A stretch of DNA of 64,000 bases, from contig CM068553.1 of the NCBI GenBank assembly GCA_035048495.1, forward strand, positions 25,630,978 through 25,694,977, in the 5' to 3' direction. This DNA is from Euptelea pleiosperma. Lineage: Eukaryota; Streptophyta; Magnoliopsida; Ranunculales; Eupteleaceae. Numbering within the stretch: position 1 is the first letter of the stretch; every line of letters begins with the position of its first letter. Of this stretch, positions 44,616 through 56,597 are shown piece after piece. The notes beneath the pieces were generated by a model. The model worked only from the letters and a program-made list of their open reading frames with translations, was not told the origin of the DNA and did no database searches. The translations under genes were made by a program, and so were the position numbers.

Positions 44616-47384
44616 TGCTTTTATTTTTTTATTTTTCTCTCACCTCTCTCCTATTTCTCTCTCTACCTATCTATCTTGGCCCATCACCCATGGCTTATAG
44701 CCACGTCCCAAGAATGGACCCCCTCATTGGCCACATCGTGTCTCCACGTGTCACTTAAAACCCGTCAAGATCGGCCCACGTTCCAACTTCTCTGCCTTCT
44801 TGGGCCCCCAATATCTTATGGCCCACGGGCTGTTATCATGGTTGATCCACGGGCTATTATCATGAGAAGCCCATGCCCACTCATGTGGACACCTCATCAC
44901 CTTAATGCATGGACGGTTTCCTCTTTGAAAACCGTCTCTCGAGCTATCCTCTACCCCCTTTTGATGTGGATCTCAACCACATCTCTCCTCCTACTCTCTA
45001 AATAGAGATCTCCACGATCTCTACGGTTGGTGCCCTCCCCCATGTTTCTTTCTTTCTCCCCTCTTCTCCTCCATTTTCTTCTTTCCCTACCGGAGTTGCA
45101 GGTTTGCAACTCCGGCCGCCACCTCCACCTCTTCTCCTTCTCCTTCCCTTCCATCTCTTTCCCATGGTTGCTGCCCTCATCTTGCAGTGACCGTCACCTG
45201 CAATAACCTGCAAGACCGAACGCCCTTCACTTCTCCAACGCCTGGCTGCAACCTGCAGTTCTCCCTCTTCTTGCCCCTCCTCCATTCCTCCTCCTTTCCT
45301 TCTTCTCCATTGCCTCCCGCAGCACCGCCTGCAACTAAAGCATCTCCACCACCCTGCACTTCTTCTTCTCCGTGCTTCATCTCGCTACAACCCCAGCAAC
45401 GCCCTCTCGTCTGCAACGCCGTTGGGTGTTCACAACGGGAACACCAACCTGTTGGTGTGCTCCTCCTACATCTCCACCGCCTTCTCTTGCTCCTATAGCT
45501 ACCGTCATCACCATCAAGCTGCCTGCAACTCAGGCGAACTCCTCCAAACAGGAACCAACAAGCGTGGTGGTCGCCCCTCATTCACAAACTCCTTGCTGCC
45601 CGACCGGAAATCTGCTAGTGTACCTCACCATCCACCTGCTACCGCCCATCCAAACCAGCAAGCATCACTTGCCGTCCTCAACAATCTCCTGAAAATCTGG
45701 TGATCTTTTCACCACCGGCTGGAGCAAGAGCACCGCCCCACCTTCTTCTTCTTCTTCTTCTTCTTCTTATTATTATCTGCCAACCGGAGTTGCAAACCTA
45801 CAACTCCGGCAGCCTAAACTCCAGTATGCAACTCTTGAAAGGCGAGCAGTCGTCCCCTCCTTCACCGGTGGAGAGTTGCAGACCTGCAACTCTTTTCCCC
45901 TTGCTGCCACAGTGAAGCTCACCTTCACAACCAACAAGCTCTTGTTGCGGGCCAGACCAACGGCAACCACTTCTTCGCCAGCCACCGGACCGCCATGTGA
46001 CAAGCTGGGTTCTACAAAACGGCATTCCATCTCAGCTCCTACGCACGTAGCTCCTCAAGGACCATGTTCTCCAGCCGTTGCAAGTTGCACTTGCAACATG
46101 AAACCGTTGAACCTCTCACTGCAGCTTACAGGCAACCTTAGTCCAACAACCTTAGTCCGACAATCACCGACTTTAGTTGCTGAACATCATTGCCCAGCAC
46201 CTCCCTTCTCAATCTACAAACCTGCCAGCCTCTTTCATTGTTGGCCGAACCATGCTGAAGTTGCAAACCTGTAACTGGCTGTGAACCACCACAACCGTTC
46301 ATCTCCTCTTTCGGTCAACAACACTCTTGCTGACCGTGTGCACCTAACGGTTTGGACTTGTACACCAGCCTGAACCTCCTCCTCTGATCTTGCAGCTCCT
46401 TGCTCCTACTCTCTAGCCACGACTTTGCTAACTTGGGCTACTACCACACTGTGCTCCTCTTCTCCTATGACTTATTCTCTTGAGAAAACCAGCAATGGCA
46501 TCAAATCAGCAAGCACATCTCCGAAAGTCATCAACGTTGCTGCACTTGTCGGTCTTGAACTCTGGTGAACCCCCACACACGGACTGGCCCACTAGCTAAC
46601 TCTCCCTTGCCAATCCTCTTGCTGGTTTTGTCATTCCTTGCTCTCCGTAGTTTGCATTGATCCTGAGGTAGTGACTCGCCACCTATTCATTGTGCACCAC
46701 GAGTGCATAACATCAATGGCCAACAAAGCCGATCCATTCCACACTTGGCCGAGGGACGGTCAATGAAATTCCAGAGTAAGTTTTCCAAGTCTATCTCCGG
46801 TCATCACCCACGGTAAGATCACAAGGTAATTCTCTCTCTCTCTAGGTTTATCTTTCTACTTCTAATCTTTCTCTCTCTACCCATCTTCGATCCCATTTTC
46901 TCTCTCTAGACCTCTCTCTACCTAGATCTATATCTTTCTCTCTCTATATCTTTCTAAATTGCTTTCTAAATTAGTTTTGTTTGTTTGCAAGTTTTATTTC
47001 AAAGCATTGTAATTTGGATTTTACTTCAATAAATAAAATTGATTTTTCTTGATTAGGTTTTGAATGCTTCTTATTTATGTTTCACTTTTGTTAATTGTTG
47101 CATTTTCATTATGTTAGTTCTCATTTATAGTTTTAATAATCTCTCTCCAAAAAGCATGTTTTAATCTTGATATAATCAACATTCTCACCTCTTCCATCAT
47201 TTTTAAGCAAGTTTCTTTAAACTTGTTCTTTGTTTGCCCTAACCTAAAGTGCGGACAATATCTGACATAAGCCACTGTGCAAATTTGTATTTTTGCAAAT
47301 TAAGTGAACCAAATCGAAAAATTATAAATATTGTTGAAATACAAGGGTTTCTGTAACCAACGACGCGGAAAAACCCGAATTTCA
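44616..47384 (+). mobile_element. LTR of the 33165-40999 family, plus strand
   Basis: The end, GTAACCAACGACGCGGAAAA then CCCGAATTTCA at 47384, matches the LTR ends at 33165/38400 read on the other strand, as do GAGCCACTGTGCAAA-like text near 47265-47285 and an AATAAA (about 47028). It contains palindromes CCGGAGTTGCAG.../...CTCCGG at 45090-45115 and 45784-45809 and a shorter one at 45873-45892. The left end was not found and no primer site follows, so it is a partial or solo LTR. ORFs inside are low-complexity. Confidence 0.7.
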
Positions 47385-47442
47385 CCTACACTACCACCAT
47401 CTTCTTCCTCTCTCTTTCTCTCTCATTAAGATGGCCTAGTCA

Positions 47443-48203
47443 CAGGGCCGTCTCGATGCAAGTTGAGGCCTAAGCGAAAACACCATATGAGGCCTTTTTT
47501 ATATTAAATTAAAAATTTTAACTCTGCATATACTAGAAAATCTTATTTAACAACTATTCATGATAATCAAAATTAAGGAAAAAATTTAGATGCAGAGGAC
47601 TCCTGTAGTCCCGTTGCAATCCATGCTTAGGACTTTTGCGGCCTACATAGATCCAGGGTCGTCTCGATACAGGTTGAGGCCTAAGGCACAAACTCTATTT
47701 AAAGCCTTTTTATATTTAATATATAGATATATATGGTAAAAATTAAAAAATTAAACTCTCTACATTATTGAAAATCTTTATATAAAAACTATTTTTGATA
47801 ATAAAAAACTATGAAAAAAATTTTAAATACAGAGGACATCTAGTGCAGTCGATGCATAGGACTCTCGTGGCCCTAAATAGATTATTTTTTGGAGCCCAAT
47901 GACTGCGTGGATGTTCAGCCCACCTATTGGTGGATATACACACTAAAAAAAGCTTGATTGATGATTTCTAGCCATTGGATTTATTACCCAAAAAACATGC
48001 TTGAATTCAATGGCTAGAATCATGTCCTAAAAAGTACTAAAATCTATAGCTATAGATAATCAATCAGGTTGATTTTTGGTTTGTATATCCAATAAGAGGT
48101 GGGCTAAAAATCCGTGTGGTTAGTGGGACCTGGGCTAGGGGCCTTCTCTCACCAAGGGGCCTTAGGCGACCGCCTTGATGGCCTTAAGGTAGAGCCGGCC
48201 CTG
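47443..48203. mobile_element. hAT-type element, 8-bp TSD CCTAGTCA
   Basis: CCTAGTCA at 47435-47442 and 48204-48211 (exact). Ends CAGGGCCGTCTCGATGCAAG and, inverted, CAGGGCCGGCTCTACC. A second internal start-like CAGGGTCGTCTCGATACAGG at 47656 suggests a partial duplication. A MITE C copy (about 47888-48130) is nested inside. Non-coding. Confidence 0.87.
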
Positions 48204-48211
48204 CCTAGTCA

Positions 48212-49059
48212 TCACGATTTTAGAATGTAGGAAAAGATTTGTGGGAAAAATAATTTCCCATGCTATCTTCATCCAAGGTTTTTTTTATTGCTTTGGCATT
48301 GGCATCAGCCTCTTCATTGCTAACAATGTTGCAAGGTTAACTCGAAAGGGTTTCTAACCCTAGCTTCCTCACCAATTTGCTTACCATTAACAACCCTCAT
48401 GCGGGCTTTTTTTTTTTTCTTCTTTTTTTAAAGGCTATTTAAAAAAAAAAAAAAAATTAAAAGGATGAAGGTAAGATATGTGACTCCATTACAAAATGCA
48501 AAATTGAATTTGGTTGATTATGACGTTATAAAAGGATGAAGGTATACCTTGTTATATCTTTTTCCTAATGATGTTAATTATCTCGTCTTTTGTGTATAGC
48601 AAGAGGAGGAAAATCTAAAGAAATAATAAGTTCGAGAGAGGAGGTAATAAAGCAGATGATCAACACTCTTCTGTAGATTTCATTCCTGGAAAGGGAATGC
48701 AATAAAGAAAAAAAAGAAGAAAGTTTATCTTGCTTATCATCAATGTGCAAAGCAAGGAAGGAAAAGCCAACAACAACGCAAAGAATGTTATCTTATGGCA
48801 AAAATCTTTACGTCTCATACTCTTCATTCATGTCATTACAACACCAAAATTCGCTCGATGGAGATGTAAGTCTATCTTCTTCACATGCTCATTATGGTTC
48901 GAATAGAAAATTTGTTGATGTAAGTGTGTCAACTGGTTATGCAGGCAATGAATTGTTACCTTGGACTACTTTCACGGTTAGACATAGGCGGAAAGGTGGA
49001 AGAGAAATGTCATCTTGTTGATACCTACTTCTTCGTAAGTACTGATATCCCTATCAAAG
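48212..49059. other. Unassigned interval
   Basis: Contains a MITE C2-type end (GGTATACCTTGTTATATCTT, 48551-48570). A 92-codon ORF at 48743-49021 has no recognisable domain and is not called. Confidence 0.35.
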
Positions 49060-50211
49060 GGAAAGTCAAAAGAGACACCACGAGGAGTAACATACTCCAG
49101 GGGTGTATTTTACAACCTAATAAAAGGCTTATTTTAGGTTGGATATGGGCTAGAAATGAGCCAAAAGCCTATAAGTATCAACTAGGCTTCATTTAAGATT
49201 ATTTTAAGGCCCAAAGATTTTTAAATTAGTCATATGGGCCCACCCAACACTTATAACTCAATCAATCATGCAATTAATTATATTACAGTAATAATTTAAA
49301 CACTTATTAATTATGCTTTATATTGGAAATTACGCCGTTATGCGCGAATCATCTTAATTCGGCTAATTACTTTTCAAATTTTCCCAAAATCGGAAAGGTG
49401 TGTATTCAATGTCAAATTTCAATTGTGAGTCCCACTGTTCATGAAACCCTTAAATCAGGCCCTAAAATTAGGGAAATTAAAGTTGATGAGATTATTTGAT
49501 ACACAGAGTCTATTAAGGTGTACGATCATGCCTGAAGTTTTCGCTTGTCGTTCTGAGTTCAAATGGATGTGATCTGAAGAGTTTTAGACTCTCGGAGGGT
49601 CTCGCCACCAGAAATTTTGTTATTCTCTTATTGTTTTAAACACATTATCAGATGTTCAAAAAGTGACCCTACTATAAAATTTGAGAAGGTAGGGGTGTCC
49701 TAAATTCATTTGAATATCAAGTGATTTTAGGGTTGATTACCTCTATAGGGTTAAGTTCTGAAATTTATATACGTGACAGACCTAATAACCGAGCAATTAG
49801 TCCAAGTAAGAATGTTAAAGTGACACGTGTATTCTTACAGGAAGAAAAATATATTTACTCAAATTTACTCATCAGATTATTATTTTTTGTAATTATCCAA
49901 AATTCCCTAAATTGTTCTGAAAAATAGTACTGGGCTATACCAAGGGTTCTAACAGAAATGTCATATACCCATCTTAGGGTAATTCGATGTGCTAGAACTC
50001 ATGGGTGAGCTCCATTTTGTCAAACTCCCTACCGATTTTGTCACATGCTTATTGACACATTCTCATTTTGGCTCTAGTTCGCATCGAAAATTCTTAGAAA
50101 AGTCTGATCGGGTTATCAAAGCTTCTTGAAAGTCTCCAAAGGCTTCCTAAGATTTTATTATTATGTTATGAAATTCTGTATTAGTGTAGTTTGAATTACC
50201 GGGGCGTTACA
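49060..50211 (-). mobile_element. LTR-like remnant starting TGTAACGCCCCGG
   Basis: On the minus strand it begins TGTAACGCCCCGGTAATTCA at 50211. 49100-49330 matches 3975-4130 of the LTR ending at 4779, in the same orientation. No attached coding region; probably a solo LTR. Confidence 0.55.
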
Positions 50212-50219
50212 TGGATGAT

Positions 50220-50622
50220 CGGACGACAATGGCAGACAGTTGATCAACAGACGACGGAACGGTAGCAGCATGCAATATAGTATTTGGAGAAATATGGTGA
50301 AGAAAGATCAAAGTTGAAGGGGTGAAAAAGATAATGTGGCGCACTCATAAAGTGTCTTATATAATACACTTATGGTGTTGGTTGTTACAAAATTGATGCT
50401 GTAAGCATTAGTTTTATGGCATTGGCTTTGTGAATACCGATGCCTTAAGTACTTTTAAGAATCGATTTTGTGACAACCAATGCCATAAGTGATACTTATA
50501 GCATTGGTTTTCACAAAATCGACGATGTCAATTTGTCGCATTTTTTAAGATGTTAAGTTTTGTAAAACCAATGCCATATCCATTTTCATGACTGACACCT
50601 AAATCAATTCTTCTTGTAGATA
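50220..50622. mobile_element. Possible CACTA (En/Spm) end
   Basis: From 50340 to 50590 a degenerate ~15-20-bp motif (AAAACCAATGCCATA, ACAACCAATGCCATAAG, TTGGTTTTCACAAAATCGA) repeats in both orientations. It ends on the minus strand with TCTACAAGAAGAATTG at about 50604-50619, near the CACTACAAGAA terminus. One end only. Confidence 0.4.
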
Positions 50623-51755
50623 GGGGCAATCGGTCAATCTATGGGGTATTAAGGAGGGCGGTCAATCAGTCCTAGGATGGGTCGATCATCCTATAGTGCC
50701 TTGGGGGTGGTTGACCGATCTCATGGGGACTCGATCAATCATATAGGGTCTTCAAATGCGGCCGATCGGCCTGGGGGATCGAGCAACCTCTTTAAGGTTT
50801 GATGGGTAGTCGACCGATCCTACCTAGATTCATGTAAGGAGTTTGTATTGACTTCTTAGAGTCACTATCAAATACTTTGGGTTGCGTACAAGCCTTGATA
50901 GTGTTCTTGTGACCTATTTATTGTGATATGTGAGACTATTAATTTGTCAAATTCTTCAAGAAACTTAAATGTATATTCTCCGTACAGGATTTCTAATTAA
51001 TTACCATGCTAGTTTTGTATATGATTATCAAGCATGTTAGTCATTTAAATTAAATGTAAAGCATGTTGATAAATGTTCATGTTGCCTAGCATGTTATTGT
51101 TCTATTTATCATGAGATATGATGTGTTATGAGTAGGTTAAGCATGCATGCATATTAAGGTTTGTCCAAAATATTAGTATATGTACGGACATTTCGGATAA
51201 GTCTTTGGGTGGTATATGTACAACCCTAAATTATAAGCAAGTAGGGAACAAGAAGCCCTTGGGTGAAAGGCACTCAATCATTAGTAATCACTCGATTGTC
51301 TATCTGTCGAACGTATTCCATCAGCATTGCATTCATTTTGAGTTTTATTGTATTTTTGTGAGATTGTTGGATTCTAATTATCTATTCGTGCATATACATC
51401 TATTGATATATGCATATCTACTTTCTCTCATTATAGAATTGCAATTATACCACCATGATTATGTTTTTTGCTTAAGATATGCATACACTATAACACGTGC
51501 ACGTGGTTAATGTGTGCCTAGCCTGCTAAGTATGTTGTACTCACCCTTGCTTCATACCATGTATGTTCTTATAAAAAAAAAGTGGCTTAGAGATCTGATA
51601 AAAATCTGGATCAATTGGGTAGCAATAGTTAGAATGGTTTAATTAGTTAGTAAATTTTTGTTAGTGGCCTTAGTGGAAGGTTCACGAGTTGTTTTGTTTG
51701 GATTTATGGGTTCATGTTTTAAACCCAGTGTTTTATTCTAGATTGATTTATAGAA
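50623..51755. other. Unassigned interval with GGTCGATC-type repeats
   Basis: 50635-50825 contains about eight degenerate copies of CGGTCAATC/GTCGATCAT/GACCGATC, roughly 25-35 bp apart. The rest (to 51755) shows nothing I can support. Confidence 0.35.
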
Positions 51756-51760
51756 GTCAG

Positions 51761-52335
51761 TGATGTAGAACAAGCAGCGGATTCTTTTATGGAGCTTTTG
51801 GATCGTCAAAAGCTCAAACGGTAATAAAGGGACACAACGAGCATAATGGACTTGTTGATGGAAAAATGACGTAACAAGTATTAACGAAATTGTCAACAGT
51901 GTCAAAATCACACAAGGTCGGACATTTTAAAAGGAAACGACGAGATAAGCAATCATCACTTGTGATGTACACCATTTTTCGGCCAAATTCCATCATTTAA
52001 GGGGTGAAAATGGATGTTTTACTATTTTAGAAAGTTTTTGTTTTAGCTATAAATTTAATTATAGAACTCAGAATCGCTCACCTTCGATTCTGACACGCTT
52101 CTAGGCACTAGAATTATCAATTTCTATGCTTAGCTAGATTTGTCATTTTTTATAATTTTCCTCTTTTGCTTATTTTCGTTTTACATTAAATAGGTTGTCA
52201 GCTGAAATGCAAAGGCAATTTTTATCAATAAGATTTCGTGATTTAGCTCCTTTGAGAGTTCTTCTCTATTTGGTGGATTCCAAACCTCGAGATATTGATG
52301 TTGGTCATATATCTGTATTGTTTCATGCTGCGTCA
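51761..52335 (+). repeat. 5' LTR of the gypsy element
   Basis: Starts TGATGTAGAACAAGCAGCGG and ends CATGCTGCGTCA. About 575 bp. Confidence 0.85.
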
Positions 52336-52337
52336 AT

Positions 52338-52349
52338 TGGTATCAGAGC
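52338..52349 (+). promoter_or_regulatory. Primer-binding site, initiator Met-tRNA
   Basis: TGGTATCAGAGC, the standard iMet PBS of plant LTR elements, two bases after the LTR end. Confidence 0.95.
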
Positions 52350-53628
52350 AAGGATTGGCATGGCTTGATGGCAAATAATGAAGTAAGAAACAGAAACTCT
52401 ACTGATGGTGATCGTGGGGAAGAAGCCCTGTGGAAAGCGATGGAGCAACGACAACAGTCGAACAAACTAGCACAATAGTTGAACAAGATTCGTGAACTAC
52501 TTGTCGGTATGAACCTCAACGCCAACAACAGGCAACCAGTGGTTGACAGGGTAAGCATCGAAGGAGTTGCCCGAGACCAACCTATTAACTGAAATGTTTT
52601 AAGATGTCCTCGTTATCAACCCGATAGCGAGGATGAGTCTGAAAGCGAAGAAGACGAAGGACATGATGCATATCAACTGGCAGAGCGACAAAGGGAATAT
52701 ATATGATGACTACCGGTTGAAAGTAGATATTCCTCACTTTAATGAAAATTTGTACATTGAGGAGTTCCTCAATTGGATCTCCGAAGTGGAGCGATTCTTT
52801 GAGATGATGGAGGTTCGGGAGGAAAAAAGAGTAAAGCTTGCCGCGTTCAGATTGAAGGGTGGAGCCGCAGTCTGGTGGGACCAGTTGCAACGAAACTGGC
52901 AACGATAAGGAAAAGCACCTGTAAGAACCTGGCATAGGATGAAGCAATTTCTTATGGGGAGATTTTTACCGCCAGATTATGAGCAGTATCTCTTCCAGTT
53001 GTATCAGAACTGATCACAGGAATCGAAATCTGTGTTTGACTACATGGATGAATTTTCCAGACTTTCAAATTGTAATAATCTGAATGAGATAGAGGGTCAG
53101 TGAGTAGCCAGATACCTCAATGGCCTGAAGTAGCCACTTCGAGACAAAATTGTATTACAAGTATTATGGACTGTGGAGGAAGCTCATAACATGGCTATGA
53201 AGGCTGAGCTCCTAGAGCATAGGCCTACGTCATCAGGGTAACGGAGGAACATCCCAGACTCATCTTTCCCTACCGTTGACAGAGCAAAGAGTGTTCAATC
53301 ACCGATGCCTTCGATTCAACTAAGATCGTAGGGAGCATCGCTTAAAAGCATTGCTGGTGAGAATAATAGTAATCAGACAACAAGGCCGACTAACAAAAAC
53401 GCACCAAGGAATCCAAATCCTTATGTTAGGCCTACACCAAGAAACTGCTATAGGTGTGGGAAGCCTGGACACCGCTCCAATACATGCCCCGATCGCAGAT
53501 CTGTGAATTTGGTGGAGGATGGTGGAGATGAAACATGAGCTGACGAAGGTGTAGACGATGATGATGATCTATATGATGTGGCCGAGTTCACAGAGGAAGA
53601 CAGAGATCGAGTTAACTGCATAGTACAA
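52350..53628 (+). pseudogene. gypsy gag with zinc knuckle, broken
   Basis: The core reads [12 protein letters not shown]...[19 protein letters not shown]...[20 protein letters not shown], a plant gypsy gag (retrotrans_gag), then stops (near 52906, 53011 and 53101). Farther on [17 protein letters not shown] is an intact CCHC knuckle (about 53440-53490). Stops near 53536 and 53630 follow. Several stops are TGG or CAA changed to TAG/TAA/TGA. Confidence 0.88.
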
Positions 53629-55632
53629 TGAAACTAACGTTTTTCCACGTCGTCCGATCGGAAACCCAAGATTAAACAATATTTTTAATTTTGATTCGGT
53701 TCGCTTTTAATCTGCAAAATTACAGACTTCTTGCATAGTAGATTGTGTCGGATCTCGATCCGTACTCGGGATTAGTCGGGTTAGCGCAAATGAGAACATA
53801 AAATAACAAAAATTTGTTACAGAATATGGAGAGGTGAGAGTGGTGATTGATGATCGAGATTTAAAAATATTATTTTTAAGATTTTTTTCTTAGAGATGAT
53901 ATGCCACAAAGAACAAGAGCAAAGAAAAGATGAAACAACTAAACAAAATTGCAAAATACTAATTTCATTAATAAACAAAAAAGAAACAATTTATTACAAC
54001 CATTTTGAAATTGAAACTCGTCTAAAAATAGACAAAGAGGTCAAGATCTATAGAGAGAGAAAGTTAGAGGTAGAACTAGAGAATTGAAGAGAGAGAAAAG
54101 CATAGGAATGATACCTATGATACTTATGGTGGATGTATATCATAGCCAAAGTAATGGCCTAAATGATGGTGACTTGTGGGTGATGGTGGCTGCTGCGCAC
54201 ATGGAGGAAAAAGATGAGGAGGCATGGTGGTGGAGCATGAAGTGGTGGTGAAAGAGGCGGCAAATGGTGGGGGAATTTGCTGGTCTGCAACTCTCCAATG
54301 GTGAGTACGATGATGAAGGTGATCTCCAACAGCATAGAGAGGACCTGCAAGTTCGTTTTTACGACTTTGATGGAGAGAGGACCAGCGAGTGGATGAGCCA
54401 CCTGCAAATGCTGTGGTTCAGATCTGGAGTTGCAAGTTTCTGGCGGTGGAAAAGAGGGCAGAACCGTGAAGATCACTACCTTGGAGGAGTGCAGCCCAAT
54501 CGTGGAGCAGTTTAGAGGCTGGTTCGGTGATGATGTAGGGGTGCACGACAGTTGTGAAGGAAGAGATCAAGTGGCTTCTTGAACTGCCGGTGGAGCATGT
54601 TGCAAACCACTCAGCCAGTACGTGGAGATGGTGGTCGTGAGGGCGTGCTTGCAAGCAAGGAGAAAGGAAAATTGAACCAGTCTGTGTGGCTATACGCTAG
54701 GTGCGTTCAAGCGAGGTGCTCAGGGTGATGAAAGTGATGGATGGTGGAGGTGCAACACACTAGGTGTGACTTGTAGGCTGCACGACTCAATGAAGAACGT
54801 GGGGGTAAGGAGAGCCCAAGAGAGAAGCCGGTGGCTTCCTCTTCTTCTTATTCCCTTTCCTTCTCTTTTTTTTCTGACTTCTTTTGTTTTTTTAGAGAGA
54901 ACAGGGGCCGAGAGCAAGTGAGAGAGGCGTTGGAGAGAGTGAGCCCATGAGAGAATGAGGTGGAATGGGTTTTGTGAGTGGAGAGAAAGAGTGATGAGGG
55001 AGGAGAGAAAAACATGAATGATAGAGATTGTGGGAGAGAAGAGATTAGCTAGGGTTCGTGGGAACCCCATTCTCTTTTATATGTTGGGAAGTTTAGCAAC
55101 TTCCCACAATGCCCTTTGTTGCTGCCACCTCAGCTCTCTTTTAAGAGTCTGCTGCAAGCTTTACCAACTGAGCAAGTCTTCATCTTGTGTTAGTTGATTG
55201 AGCTTTTATCTCCTTAGTCTCTTTTCTGGGGCTTGTCTCTCCCTCTCGCTTGGTTATCTCTGCAGCTATTTCGATCCTCTGGTTCTTCCCGCACTTGGGC
55301 TATATCTTCTTGTCTAAGTCAACTGGCTCTCTATGCTTTGACCATAGGTTCTGGAGGTTGATTGTGGGCCTGCATTCCATCGAAATTATCCACTCGGGTT
55401 TCCTGCGATCGAAAAAAGCACATAATGAGGCTTAATCAAGATGGCTTTGCATGTAAGCCTCCGATAAGCGTTTAATTCATGCGAATAGTTGATTTTCATC
55501 TGAAAATTGTGTTATACGCAATGGTAGAAACTCTTACATAGAATTATTGATAAAAATCGAAGTCTTACATAAGAGAATATGACAAAGCTAAGAGGATAAT
55601 TGCTTAAAATAAGCAATTTTGAGCGAATATAA
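53629..55632 (-). mobile_element. Solo LTR of the 33165-40999 family
   Basis: Minus-strand start TTATATTCGCTCAAAATTGC near 55632 and end ...CGTTAGTTTCA at 53629 (plus strand TGAAACTAACGTTTTTCC). Similar throughout to the LTR at 38400-40999, including TTTTTCC[AG]CGTCG and GTGTCGGAT. It interrupts the gypsy gag-protease region. Flanking 5-mers (TACAA, TGCAT) do not match, so it may have arisen by unequal recombination or decay. Confidence 0.8.
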
Positions 55633-56597
55633 TGCATACTCAGCCAACGTCATAATATTTTTCGATCTTGCTATACAGTCAGTCAGAAAGTCTATGACTT
55701 GATTGTGGACAATTGGAATTACAAGAATCTTGTAGCAACAAAGCTAATGGAGCATCTGAAGCTGCCAACTGAAAAGCACCCATCTCCTTATACCATTAGC
55801 TAGATCAAGAAAGGACCAACAGTAAAGGTAACCAAAATCTGTCGTGTCCCTATTTCTATTGGAAAGCATTATCAAGATGAGGTAGTCTGTGATGTAGTTG
55901 ATATGGATGCTAGCCATGTGTTGTTGGGTAGACCATGGTAGTATGATGTGGATGTTATCTATAAGGATAGGGACAACACTAATTTGTTTAATTGGGGGTT
56001 GCATAAAATTGATATGGCTCCTTTAAAACAGTCAGCAATACCTAACAAACCGTCTAAAGTGGAGGGCGGTCTTTTCTAACCATGTCCAGATCTGAAGCTG
56101 AATTTGCAACAGATGCGAAAGATACCCATGAAGTTTATGTTTTGGTGGTTAAGGCTCGTGTGGTCGATATGGAAGAGACTCCAGTGGTGACAGTTCATGT
56201 TAAAATCCAGCCGCTCCTAGAACAGTTTAAGGAACTTGTTTCTGATGATTTGCCCAACAAGTTACCACCGATGAGAGATATTCAGCACCATGTAGACTTG
56301 GTGCCTAGGGCGAGTTTGCCTAACCTGTCGCACCATAGGATTAGTCTGAAAGAGAATGAGATTCTGCGAGAAAAGATAGAAGAATTACTGCAGAAGAGTT
56401 TCATCCGTGAGAGCATGAGTCCGTGTGCAGTTCCTGCCATGTTGGTTCCAAAGAAAGACAAGAGCTGGCATATGTGCGTGGATAGTCAGACAATTAATAA
56501 AATAACCATCAAATATAGGTTTCTCATTCCTCATCTGGATGACATGTTGGACATGCTGGAGGGTTCGAAGTTCTTTTAAAAAGTCGATCTACGCAGT
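55633..56597 (+). pseudogene. gypsy protease and RT start, inactive
   Basis: Protease region: [20 protein letters not shown] then NWNYKNLV, where active elements have DSGSSENLV, so the catalytic D-S-G is lost. Then KKGPTVKVTKICRVPISIG, VVCDVVDMDASHVLLGRPW and, from about 56200, an RT N-terminus: [10 protein letters not shown]...[34 protein letters not shown] and [15 protein letters not shown] stop follows at 56577-56579, and only VDLR remains before the next insertion. The RT core (YxDD) is missing. Confidence 0.9.

Noticed and set aside
45177..46274. Several overlapping ORFs of 90-134 codons
   Set aside because: All fall in GC- and CT-rich LTR sequence in many frames on both strands; no domain or conserved start.
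48743..49021. 92-codon ORF
   Set aside because: No similarity seen and no promoter or neighbour context; a second frame overlaps it.
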